Positions 13,247-24,052 of a DNA stretch of 64,000 nucleotides are shown here, one piece after another. Below the pieces are notes generated by a model. It worked only from the letters and a program-made list of their open reading frames with translations. It searched no databases and was not told the origin of the DNA. This DNA comes from Coniella vitis (lineage: Eukaryota; Ascomycota; Sordariomycetes; Diaporthales; Schizoparmaceae): assembly GCA_011317545.1 (NCBI GenBank), contig WUJK01000001.1, positions 248,001-312,000 of the forward strand. The letters run 5' to 3'. How positions within the stretch are numbered: position 1 is the first letter of the stretch; the number at the start of each line of letters is the position of its first letter. The position numbers and the translations under genes were made by a program.

Positions 13247-13270
13247 CTACGTTACCACTTGGTAACGTAG
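13247..13270. repeat. Perfect 10-bp inverted repeat, 4-nt loop
   Basis: Arms CTACGTTACC and GGTAACGTAG are exact reverse complements separated by ACTT. It is preceded by another short palindrome (GTAGTACTAC). It lies in the gene-poor region and its function is unknown. Confidence 0.8.
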
Positions 13271-16146
13271 CGGAGAGGCTGCGTGTGCAAAAAGAAGCTC
13301 GTGCTAGCCTTGGACACGTAAGGGCCATCAACTGCCAAGTGTGAGTTGCCCATAGTAGTGACGAGAGCAATCAGCAGCAAAAGGTTCTTTGTCCACTAGT
13401 GGGCCCCGGATATCGAGCGTCGTACGACGGATCGCTGTGCCGGGGTTCCTCTGCTCGGTACACGGCAAGCCATGCATGGCTGTCGTGCAAGTACTATGTA
13501 GCCGGTTGCCCAAAATAAGAGAAGAAAAAAGGTTGGCCGCGCGTGAGAGCGAGTGGTACCCACGGGCTGGCCGCAAAGCTAGAAGCATACAATCTGGCGG
13601 GAGACCTCGTGGCAGAAGGCCGTTGTCACGGCCATGTCAGGAAGGTCCAGTGGCCGATTGGGACCGTGGCACGCTACCACCGTCCATGCCGAGTTTTGCA
13701 TCGATGAACCGCGGGTGCTAGTGCTGGAGAGCGCACGCTTCGTACTCTGGGATATGCAGATATTTCCATGCCCGTTGCGGAAGCTCAAGCAAGCAAGGGT
13801 GTGCATAGTACGACTGACTGAAGGCTGGGCGTGATAGCCGCGCAGCCGAAAGAAGAATGGAGCACGTTGCGAGGACGATGGAGAGCGACCTGCCCACAAT
13901 GCCATGTCAGACGGAATGCAGTTGCTCCTCCATGTCCCACAACGGTCACACCATGTCGACGGCGGAGATGACGACCTGCTCGTTGAGGATTTCCTTCTCA
14001 GGCTGGTGTGCAGTGCGCCGTGCTGGCGTCTGTTGTGGGCAGGAGAAGGCCGTATGTGTGCGCGCCCTGGTTCGACTGCTGTTCTGGAAAATGTCACTTC
14101 ACAATGTCGTCGTGCTCACCCGGCCCGTCATCAGCCACAGCCACAGCGACACAGCTCGAGCAGCAACAAAACCTCACATTCGTCTCGTCGTCCATGGCAA
14201 AAATGGCAATTGGCATCCGAGTCATGGGCTTTCAGGACCCTGGAGGAAATGGGCGGGCGCACGGACCCAGATCCACGCTTGGGGGGCCTTCTTGTTCCAC
14301 CCGGGCCTGGGGACGCGCAAGCTCCCCTCAGAGACAGGCCGTGCGGCTCTGACTGGCCCCACTGTGAACCTGCCCACTGCTTCTTGGATCAAGATGAGAG
14401 AAAAGGCACCTTTGTACCCTGCGTGGTCACGGCTCGACTGCCGCTTCTACCGTGTACATACGATTGACCATTAGTTAGTAGTTGCCAGTTGCTCATGCTG
14501 CGCCGAGCAGACAAGCCAAGGTCGTGATGCTCTGGCCAGTCTGGCGTAGCTGCTCATGGTATGTATGCCTCAGCCTTGGCGTTGGCGTTACTATGTATAC
14601 TTTGATGCAAGCTACTATGCATTGCTGATGTCAGCGAGATGTTTGTCAGCACTATCCATATACATGCCAACTCATAGTTTGTACAAGTACTTACAACGCG
14701 TTTGCCTTGTCTGGGCGCGCAGACGCGGCCTCCTGGCAGCGTCATCAACCCCAAGCCTGCAGCGAAGAAAATGCGCAGATCGCTTAAACCCACAGGCAGA
14801 AAGAGAGAAGGACCCACGTGACCAGCCAACGTCTCGTCTCGCAGACGCGTTGCGTGGTACAACAGACAGAGCTCCATGTTGCACACCATATATACGCGGC
14901 CGAGGATGACGAGGCCCGCCATAGGGATCAACCGCCGCGCAGCCGACGCAACACAAGACGATGCTTTGGCTCAGCTGCAGCGCACACAGTCGAGGCTGGA
15001 CTTGGGATGACGGCGAGCCCGAAGAGGCAATGTTGATAGCCGTTGGCGGGCCGAGAGATTATCCCTTTTTGCGTAATGAGCGGCTCATGTTGCAAAGGAA
15101 AGGCAAAGCAGCTGGTTTAGTCAGCTGCAGTCTGTGGTAGCTGATCGGCGGCGCGAGAGGGTGAAAAAGATGTCGCAATGGGATATGGCACAGCAAGCAC
15201 AGTACACTGCTGGTCTTGAAGTGGCACTGTAGGCAATCTGAAGCAAACAGGTGAAACGACAAGGGGATGGGCAAAGGCGCAGCACTGTGCACCGTGGACT
15301 AGCGACGGAGTGTGGCTGAGAGGGCTGCTTGCTTAGCTAAACATCAACGCAGAAAGCAAAAGCAGGGGCTCTGTTTCAACCGCGACAGCCATCATCAAAT
15401 CATAGAATTAAACTATTATGGAGAGAGCTTCCGCTAAGTGGGGCCTGAAATGGACGGCCAAGACCAGAAATTCAGAAGCGCAATTGTGGTGGATTGCTTC
15501 TGAGATGAACTGGTGTGCCTCCCTCCGCGTGCCCACAACCCGTGGCGCAGTGCGTCACATAAGGATGCAAGATACTTGAGTACTATGTACCTGAAGACCT
15601 CCTGTTTGCCGCTGTGATGACAGCCACGCCGTTCACAATAACAACAAGAACTTGGGGTCTATATAGTATAGCACAAGAAATTTTACCGTCTCAAGCTGGA
15701 GTTGCAGAGGTACTGGAGAACATTCTGTTCATATACGCTTCTCCCAAACTCTACATATTGAATAGCAGAGAATACAAGGACTATGTACTAGAACTTTGCC
15801 CAGCGGAGGCCACCGCGACACGAGAGCGCAGGGTGGATCTCAGCGGGGCCGCGCCAAGCCCTGAGCCTCGTCATCTTCTAAAGAGAAGCACAAAAAGGTC
15901 AGCAGCCAGGACCTGATTCAGAAGACAACGGAGATTGCTCCTTGACGAGATCATTGTACCAGGCAGCCAGAGATACTTTGTCTTTGCAGGGTATTGCTGC
16001 TGAGCATGCTCTGCACGCAACAAACAGCCCATGGCCCTCGGTATTCTGGTTCGAGCCGCAACGGCGTATCTAAACCTGCTGCTGCTCTGTGCGTGCCTGT
16101 TGAAGAGCGAAAGCGCGGCGTTGATTATAAACAATAGTACTACTAC

Positions 16147-16160
16147 TACTATGTACATAG
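16147..16160. repeat. Near-complete copy of the palindromic intergenic motif
   Basis: Fourteen bases matching the perfect palindrome TACTATGTACATAGTA except its last two positions, directly after a short TAC triplet run. Confidence 0.7.
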
Positions 16161-16965
16161 CAGGTGTGTGCAGCTAGTACAGTAATAGCCCTGGAACACA
16201 CTGTCCACTTGTGGCTTGACATGTACCGACCCGCCCCACCCCGTCTGCCGTTGTTGCAAACTGATAGGTCATGATTGGCAGGGACGCCTCAGAGAACGCG
16301 CGTCGCCTGTGCCGCGGCCTTCTTCGCTCTGCACCATTTCTGGCGCTGTGGCAGACAGTTGCAGGTGCCAGTTTTTGCACACAGGGCACCCCTCCTTCTT
16401 GGGCTCCACGTGTACGCCATTACGTGCGCTTGGCAGACTGGAGCCAGCAGAAGCAGTAGCCAGCGAGGGAAATGTCCACGCAATTGAGGCCAGCCCAGTG
16501 CAGTACTTACGTACCACGCTCTCTCCATTTTCCGCAGCGCCGACCAGTCGGGGTATATTGGTAGATTGAGTACAGGCTACCTGCCGCGGCGGGTGCTGTC
16601 AGTAGCTGTAGACCGGCCTGGCCACGGACCCCATTTAGGTACAGGGTACATAAGCTACTATGTAAAGCACAGAGCATGCAGGCTAGCGCCCCTTGCTGGT
16701 ACGTACTTTGTACTATGTAGTGCGCAGCCAGCAGCACTTCCCCGACCCTGCCGCGCAACGCTTCTGGGCGGGCCTGTTGCTGCCTTTGGGTGCTCACTGA
16801 ACGACGCTCACACTACCCTGACTACCCACTAACCAGCATGCTACGCAGGCCGGTGCAGCCTGCAGTCTCAGGCTATTTTCTGGCCGACAAGGACGCCCAC
16901 AGCCCACCAGCCCACTAACCCACTAGTGCCCTGCCCCCCTGCCCTGTGCTCTCTGCTCTCTGCTC

Positions 16966-16994
16966 TGCCCTGCCCTGCCCTGCCCTGCCCTGCC
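16966..16994. repeat. TGCCC pentanucleotide tandem repeat
   Basis: Five full TGCCC units plus a partial one, inside a C/T-rich stretch upstream of the peptide:N-glycanase gene. Probably part of its promoter or leader region. Confidence 0.85.
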
Positions 16995-17048
16995 AACTCT
17001 TTTCGAATTGTGCTGGCCTCTGTGGGCTACCTGCCTCCCATCCACCCA

Positions 17049-17094
17049 TCACCACCACCACCACCACCACCACCGCCGCCGCTGCTGCTGCTGC
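17049..17094. repeat. CAC/CCG/CTG triplet repeats
   Basis: About eight CAC units running into CCG and CTG units, within the pyrimidine-rich region upstream of the peptide:N-glycanase gene. Confidence 0.85.
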
Positions 17095-17928
17095 AACTGC
17101 ACTGTACTCACTGCAACTGCAGCGCTGCGCTGCACCGACCAATACCACTTTCCTATCCGCCTTTGCTCACTCAGGCTCGCCCGCTTCTCTTTCCTCTCTT
17201 ACTCTTGCCCTTCGCCCTCTTCTCTTGCCAACCGCACTCCCACACCCTGTCTTTTGTGCTTCTGCCGGCTCCACCTTGCGCCCCATTGTCATCTCTATCA
17301 GCCCTTGACCTCCCACGCTCCCACAGCACCTGTGCGCTTCTCCCCTCGACCTCGACCTCGCCCTCCTTCACCCATATACGCTCGTTTGTACCCGGCGTCG
17401 TCATTCCTCTCCGCTGGCTTGGTGTGTAAGCTGCCCCGTTTCTCTGGGTGCGCCTGTGTGCCTGTTCTATAGTGAACGGTCCTGTCCTGGTCTGTTTCGA
17501 CTGCTCGCTCGAATCCTGGCTTCGACTATCCTACAATCAACCTCATGATTTCGCTCTAGACCTCGAGAGGCAGACGGCGACAGCCCAATTGCGACTGCAC
17601 GACCAGCAAGACACGTCGAGGACGACGACAACAACAACAACAACACCAACATCGACCTCGTTTAGTGAAACGATACGCACGACCGCTGGACCTAGCAAAC
17701 ACGGCTCGGACCAACACCGATACACTCCGCAGGGTGGCGACTCGAGCACACTTGTCTATTGCGTGGACGCTTACGCCTGCAATCACTCCGCAATCCGGGT
17801 TGCCGTTATAACATTATCACCATCGAATCACCACCCCTCTTACTTCCTTCCTCGGTCTCTGTCCACCCAATCCATCGCTCTCGACATCTGGCAGGATTTT
17901 GTGTCGGCGTCCATCGTTTAACCCCAAC

Positions 17929-19447
17929 ATGGACCCAAGTAGGGGCAACGTGCCCCAGGAAGGTCAATATGACGAGGCCTGGGCGCACGACCTGCGGATA
18001 CAATTTGAGCAATTGCTCAGGGACAGAAGGCTTACCGAGCTCACCAACCGCTCCAGGCAAGGAACGCCCCAGCCTCGCGAGTCGGCTTCGACTGCCGACC
18101 TTCGCGCCGCCGCCGCTTCTCCAGCACGGCCCTCGACCTCGCATTCCGCCCTCGACCTTCCCTCCGTCTATCCGTCGCTGCGCAACCTCCCCAAGATACC
18201 TACTCCTCCGGCTCAGAATGACCGAGAGTCCCAAAAGTTTAGGAATTTAATGGTCACCCTTTCGCAAACTCCAACCAAATACGAGAACCCCGGTCTTTTG
18301 GATGAGGCTCTCCAGGTCATACCCTTGGACAGGATATATGGCGAGGCTGAGGAGGAGTCTCAAGTGCTGCAGGCTCAGGCCGAGAGCATGGGCGACGGCC
18401 GGAAGCCAGAATGGGGTTACCAAGACTGTGTCGTCAGGGCACTGCTCAGGTGCGTTTGAACTCTCCTCTTTTCCTTTTGGTGCCTCATCATTCTTTTACC
18501 CCATGCAAAGTGACCAGTTTGTGTCTGACTCTGGGTCCATGCACAGATGGTTTAAGCGATCATTCTTTACATGGGTCAACAACCCAGCGTGCACTGCATG
18601 CCTGTCACCCACGGTAGCGCAAGGCAAAACAGCACCAACTCCCGACGAGAATGCCCGCGGTGCTCTGCTTGTGGAACTGTACCGATGCTCGAATGCCGCA
18701 TGTGGCGCCTACGAAAGGTTTCCCCGCTATAGCGATGTGTGGCAGCTGCTGCAGACTCGCAGAGGCCGCTGTGGAGAATGGGCCAACTGCTTCAGCATGC
18801 TCTGCCGAGCTGTTGGAGGACGTGTCCGCTGGGTATGGAATGCCGAAGACCATGTCTGGACTGAAGTGTACTCGGAACATCAGAAACGATGGATCCATGT
18901 GGACGCATGCGAAGAGGCATGGGACAACCCTCGACTCTACTCGGAAGGTTGGGGCAAAAAGATGTCGTATTGTGTGGCATTCTCGATTGATGGTGCTACC
19001 GATGTGACGCGCAGATATGTGCGCAAGAGCGAATATGCACTGGACCGCAACCGATGCCCCGAAGAAGTCATGCTGTACATTATGCAGGAGATTCGAAACA
19101 TTCGACGGGCCAACATGAACAAGGACGAGCGGTTCCGCCTCGAAAAAGAGGATGCACGGGAGGACCGCGAGCTACGCAGTTTTGTCATTTCCTCCATCAC
19201 ACAGGCTGTCACTGAATTGATGCCCGGCTCGGTACATAGTGGCTCCAGTCAGCAGCTTGTGAATACAGCCCCAGTGCCCACGCGACGGGCCCCGGCCGCT
19301 TCTTCCGACGACACAAAGCACCCGCTCGAACAGTCTGGACGACAGAGCGGAAACGCAGAATGGGTCGCTGCTCGTGGTGAAAATGGCAGGAGGATGCAGC
19401 AGTTCCAGCCACCCCAGGATCCTTCTGGTCGACCTCCATTTCCCTGA
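17929..19447 (+). CDS. PNG1: Peptide:N-glycanase (PNGase, Png1 family)
   Basis: Cytosolic amidase that removes N-glycans from misfolded glycoproteins exported from the ER. Two exons, 17929-18449 and 18547-19447, joined across a 97 bp GT-AG intron, give 473 residues. The transglutaminase-like core is clear. Zinc-site cysteines are C189/C192 and C221/C226. The catalytic triad is complete: Cys249 in RRGRCGEWANCF, His276 in AEDHVWTEVY and Asp293 in RWIHVDACEEAWDNP. The Trp residues typical of the family are also present. The N-terminal 80 residues and the C-terminal 120 are low-complexity. There is no PUB domain, as in other fungal members. The start codon ATGGACCC follows the pyrimidine-rich leader. 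The intact cysteine matters because the Neurospora homologue is reported to have lost catalytic residues. Confidence 0.95.
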
Positions 19448-22195
19448 ACGGACTAGCAGTTCAATGCGACATGGCCACAATTGACGGACTAGTTCAAGTC
19501 TTGCAGCCACACCACGCGCCCATTTTGACCAACCGAGCACAAATAGGACTCGATGTGGTCTTGGTCTTGCACGGCTCTTTCCACCTATATTGCATTTGCA
19601 AAGAGCGAACTTTTCGCCGCTCACGCTCTTGCAGTGCGCTAAAAAAAAAAATACCCTCGTATAACGATCGAAATACCACCGCGCTTTCTGGAAGCCTGCA
19701 CTCTCGATAATGTCTCACATATCTCTCCTAATCATTCTTTTCATCGCCTCATGCCACCGATGACGACACAAATACCCTTTTTGGCCACTTTCCGACGACA
19801 TTATTCTGGGACCCTTTGGGCTGCGAGAGAGAGTTTCTTTTTTTGTCTGTATTTATCATCAACCATCCACGACATATTCATACTCCCTTTTGTAACAATC
19901 TATACCTTGGGACCAAGGGATCCGGCGCAACGGAAAGGAGGAGGATGGGAACCAAATCGAATTTTTTTTTGAATACTCTGGCGTGACCGGGGATTTTGAA
20001 CGGCGCTGGGTGCCATGCCAACCGTGTCGAGGCGTTCAAGGAAATCTGATGGCATCAAAGAAGTACCTTTTACTTCTTGTCTTTTCTCTTTTGGTTTAAC
20101 TCTTTTCTTATTTTCACTTTTTCTTAGTGGCATTTTTTCTTCTTTCTTTCTCTTTTACCTGCCATGTATGTATTGGCGCCGCCTTGGGAGCATCAGATCT
20201 TCTTCGACTTTTTTTCCTTTTTTGCTTGATGGCACTATTCTTTGGCTAGCATTTGTCCAAAGGCATGCATGTACAAAATTCTATACAATGGGGGAAGAGA
20301 TAACATGGGAGTTCAATGACGAAAATCCCGTCACAGCACTCGGTGGAATTCAGGGGGATTCTGGGCCGGCCAGCACACACGATGCTGGTCAAGATTACTA
20401 GTCCTACAAAAAGTGTAAACCAGGCGTATCGGTGGTTGTTGTTTTGGCGGTGGGATCGAATAGGATGCCACCGAGGAGAAAGAAAATTCTATATAAGAAA
20501 GGAAGAGTCAGTTTGACTTGTCAGAGTTGACACCACAAAAAATACCAAACTGAATTCAATCTGCAAAACGTCCCTGGACTGCTGTGTGTTGTATTGAAGA
20601 TTTGCCTGACTGGGACAGGACTCAAAGCTGCTGTCCTCGTATCTAGGTCAATCGTCAATGGTGAGAATGGATGCAGTTCTTTTTTTTTTTTTTTTAAATA
20701 CATTTTAAATGCTACTATGTACATACAGCACTGCCTGTTGTCACTGAGAATATTCCGAAAAGTGATAAAAAGGCCGAATCCAGTTAAGTTGCTTTGTTTT
20801 TTGATTGGCCGCTGTTTACCACCTACCTAGGTCGGTATGTTCTTTCTTTGTCATCATCGCGATCTATTTGGCACCTCTTTATTTTGTGTTGGAGGTGGGG
20901 GGGCAAGGGGGCAGGGAAGCCGGGAGGAGGAGCAAGTTCTGCTACTTGCATTGCACTTCCGCTTTTGCCAGACGAATACTTGAGTTATCTCGGGATTATC
21001 TCTGACTTTGTAGAGAAAACCACAGCATTTCCGCTCGTTTTGGGGATCTTTCTCCTTCGGCAAACTGGAAAGTTGCAGGTACATAGTATTCACAAAAAAA
21101 AAAGAAAGAAAAAAACGGGAGTAGCCGCTTAGATAGTGTGCGGGACCAGTGCCATCGAGACAAGACCCTCTTCCTTTTCCTCTGGAGGGATAGAGGGAAA
21201 GAAGAAAGGGAAAATGCTATTTTTAGAATCGATTCGGTTTTTTGATCCTGTTCAAGTTCTAGTGGGGAATTTTGTCTTTTTTTGTGGGGGGGAGGGGTGG
21301 GTGGAAGTGGCCGTGGCAGCCAGGCAACCAGGCAACCAGACATCAAGAACAATGCTAGATGGAGCGAGCTTGTCGAGAGTTCTTGAGCCTAGCGAGACCC
21401 CATTACTACTACCTAGGTATGTATCATGGAGGGTTTTTGGCGAGCGTTCAACGAGCGTTGACGCGCACACGAGAGAGAGAGGTGTACGGCTTTCCTGTAT
21501 CCACTCATCAATCACCCTTTGCTTCCGAGATGAGCCTCGGGGAGGGCGATGGAATGGGGATCTTGATGAGGTGATTGTTTTGAATTGTCTGTGTTACTCT
21601 ATCTAGCATTTTGCAAGGTGAATTGGGGATTTCTGAACCATGTGGCCAACCGAACTCGGGTGCTATGAAACTTCTGCCGATGATGAAATTTTTGATCTTT
21701 CTCGCTTGTTTTTGTCTCCTCTTCCCAGGCACGCACGACTCGCGAGCGGAAGTCTATTTTGCTCATACTTTGCCAACTGCGTATTGCGAATCTCACGATA
21801 CTTGCGTCTCGCACTTCTCTGGTTGGACCTGCACGGCACATACATACTGCATACCATGGTAAAGAGTAGTATTAAGCAGACTTGTATGTACACATGTATG
21901 AGAAAGCGAAGCGAGCAAAGGAGCACTAGTAAATTCCTAGAGCGCATACTGCGGCTATTAAGCTGACTATACGTGAGAATGGTGAGATTCGAGAGACACG
22001 GGTTGCCTATACATTGCTCACGCATTTACACCCACCCACACAGTAGACAGTCTGATAATATACAGGCGTCTCACATATTCTCTCTGCAAGCCATGAGCGG
22101 ATATTGTATTGCGCCAAGAAAAATAGATTGCTAGGCTTAGAAGCTTGTTGAAAAGCATTTGAGCGTCTTTTCACCAAACCCGCTAGTAACCATGC
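19448..22195. other. Intergenic region between PNG1 and the DUF3237 gene
   Basis: About 2.7 kb, T-rich on the plus strand (long T runs near 19966, 20140 and 20680), with no reading frame I can assign. It has two copies of the TACTATGTA motif (20713-20721 and, reversed, 21080-21088) and a TACCTAGGTA palindrome at 21410-21419. The two flanking genes converge here, so it should contain both 3' ends. Confidence 0.55.
21410..21419. repeat. TACCTAGGTA palindrome
   Basis: Perfect 10-base palindrome followed by TG. The same 12 bases recur at 44390-44401, and a nine-base version lies at 20824-20832. Confidence 0.7.
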
Positions 22196-22832
22196 TCACT
22201 CACCTGATGAAGCAGCAGGACTTTCAAGCTGCCACCCATCAATGCTGACCCAGCCGTTACCCGAGGTCAAGATGCCAACAGCCACAATGTCATTCAGCCA
22301 GTAATAATCCGCGTAGCCAGTCTCAAAGATCATACGAAGGTGCATGTGCCCATCTGGCTGTTTTGGTCCCGACGTCCGAATGAAAATCTGGGCTCCGTCG
22401 TCGGTGACGAGGTTATACCTGGTGTCTGCGGAAAAGATGCCTGTGTGGTTGTCCGTTGTACCCCAATCCGCGCCCAAGTTGAGCACGGCTCCTACAGGAA
22501 GCAAACGTATCAGCAACATGATGATGTCCATTTGCTTTTGTCGTTCGTGTCCTTGCAAAATGAGTTGAACAATTGCAAGTATAATAGCCCATCGACGACG
22601 CACCTGATAGCCTTGGGCCGTGAAAGTAGCCGCCCGTGATGGGAATGGCCTTTCGAAACCCGTCTGGTCCCCATCCCACGTCAATTGTGGTGCCGAGTGT
22701 GCAATTGAGTGTGTACAAGTACGTAAGGCCAGGGGGATTGGGTGTCGTTGACAGACTCGTTGCTCCTGTCGTGACATGTTGATGGGAGGACACCGAGAAG
22801 GCGGCAAGGAGGGAGGAAATTTGTGCACGCAT
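22196..22832 (-). CDS. DUF3237-like small protein
   Basis: Two exons, 22832-22604 and 22491-22196, split by a 112 bp GT-AG intron, give 174 residues. The body matches the DUF3237 pattern: LYTLNCTLG, PITGGYFHGPRLSG, LNLGADWGTT, DTRYNLVTDDGAQIFIRTSG, a tyrosine-rich FETGYADYYWLND and a closing GWVSIDGWQLE. The family has a beta-barrel fold and no established function. A short hydrophobic stretch (SSLLAAFSV) follows the start and could be a weak signal peptide. The current stop lies in a sequence that reads as a strong donor (GTGAGT just after TCATCAG), so a further short 3' exon is possible. No neighbour suggests a pathway. Confidence 0.8.
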
Positions 22833-24052
22833 GATGGGTATTGATCAAAGTATTTGGGTCCGTTCTTCACTGGTGTATTTCGCTCTCATAGGTTGCTACG
22901 CCTGTCAAACTACAGTCTCATTGCTGTCTATGTCCCCCCTGGACATGCAGCATTCTTATAGGAGCAGCAGCCCATACCTATACTCATGCTTTATGGGTCT
23001 TGCTGGCTGCCGCTCGCTCTGCCGAACCTGCATCAGGCGGGAAACTTCACAGCAGCAGGAATTCAAAAGATTGGAGCCGTGTCTGAGGAGTTCTTTGCAT
23101 GTTTGGGCCACCCTGCTCCGTGGCGCTCTATTAATGGCCATCCCCGGGGCTTGGAGCCAGTGAGGGGAATCGGGTGCTGGGAGCACCGCTGAGGACGTGA
23201 AGATATCTCGCAGGCTAGGTACCGAGGTATCTTGGAAATTACATCATCAAGTCTGAGGCACCAAGATTACGGAGTACGCTCACCGCTTACTAAGCTAACA
23301 GTATCAGCTGTGGGTTTCTGCGCGAATCTGCTAGTGCGGCCAATCAGGGACCAACCCCAGCCATCCTTGGATGTCCCGTTCCCATCGGCTGACTCCCCTA
23401 CGCGACAGCTTCACCTTGCTTCCTCCAACCTCGCGTCACTGCTTACTGGTCGCGATTCATCCACTTCCAATACATCTGCTCGCTGGGCATCCTAATAACG
23501 ATTGATTCGTGTCCCATTCATGACTATACCCTGCAGCACAGCTCCTCCCTTTGCGACCCCATTCCTTATCCAGTTTCGAGCACACTGCATTGCACTCGTG
23601 CGGTGCGCAGCTGGGGCGATTCGGTTAGCCACGCCCATCACCAAGCCACAGGCTCGTGGCTCTCATTACTGAGGACTGCGAATCTGGGTGTGGGGGTCAG
23701 GCGGTTGCTTCTTTCCCGCCGCCTCGCCTTGTGGAAACCCGCGCCCTCCTGCGAACGCTCGTTACTGGTGTTGCTGGGACGGCCAAGGACAGCGTCTGCT
23801 ATTGCTGTCAGGGTATCGAGTCAACATATTGCGCGCCCTTCTTAGGAGTCAAGGCTGCTTCTCTGCTACAAGAACATCAAAAGCCTGGGTGGGTGGGCAT
23901 CCTGTGTGTTTACACTCACACGGGGGATAATTCTTCTCGGCATTCTGCTGCTGGTATGTGCAACGAGCGGGAGCGTTTTGCTGACTACCCATAGAACTGT
24001 TCAGCCGCTGTCCGTCAAACCCTAGAGTCAGATCTCCACCAAAGATAGCGCC
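22833..24052. promoter_or_regulatory. Divergent upstream region
   Basis: 1.2 kb between the divergent starts of the DUF3237-like gene and the coiled-coil gene. No coding sequence is recognised. It should hold both promoters; no clear regulatory element was identified. Confidence 0.45.

Larger units (their letters stand above)
9434..17928. other. Gene-poor 8.5 kb intergenic region
   Basis: No reading frame here has a recognisable domain or a believable exon structure; overlapping frames of 170-205 codons around 13.6-14.5 kb on both strands contradict one another and have no motif. The region contains several microsatellites, a perfect hairpin at 13247-13270, and nine of the sixteen exact copies of the TACTATGTA/TACATAGTA motif found in the window. 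The right end (about 16.9-17.9 kb) is a pyrimidine-rich leader for the peptide:N-glycanase gene. Confidence 0.6.

Noticed and set aside
13579..14474. Overlapping frames of 172-205 codons on both strands
   Set aside because: They overlap one another in several frames, have no motifs or believable splice sites, and are expected by chance in GC-rich sequence.
22196..22870. Single continuous minus-strand reading of 224 codons over the DUF3237-like gene
   Set aside because: It changes frame relative to the family over its first half; splicing 22603-22492 gives a continuous DUF3237-like product instead.
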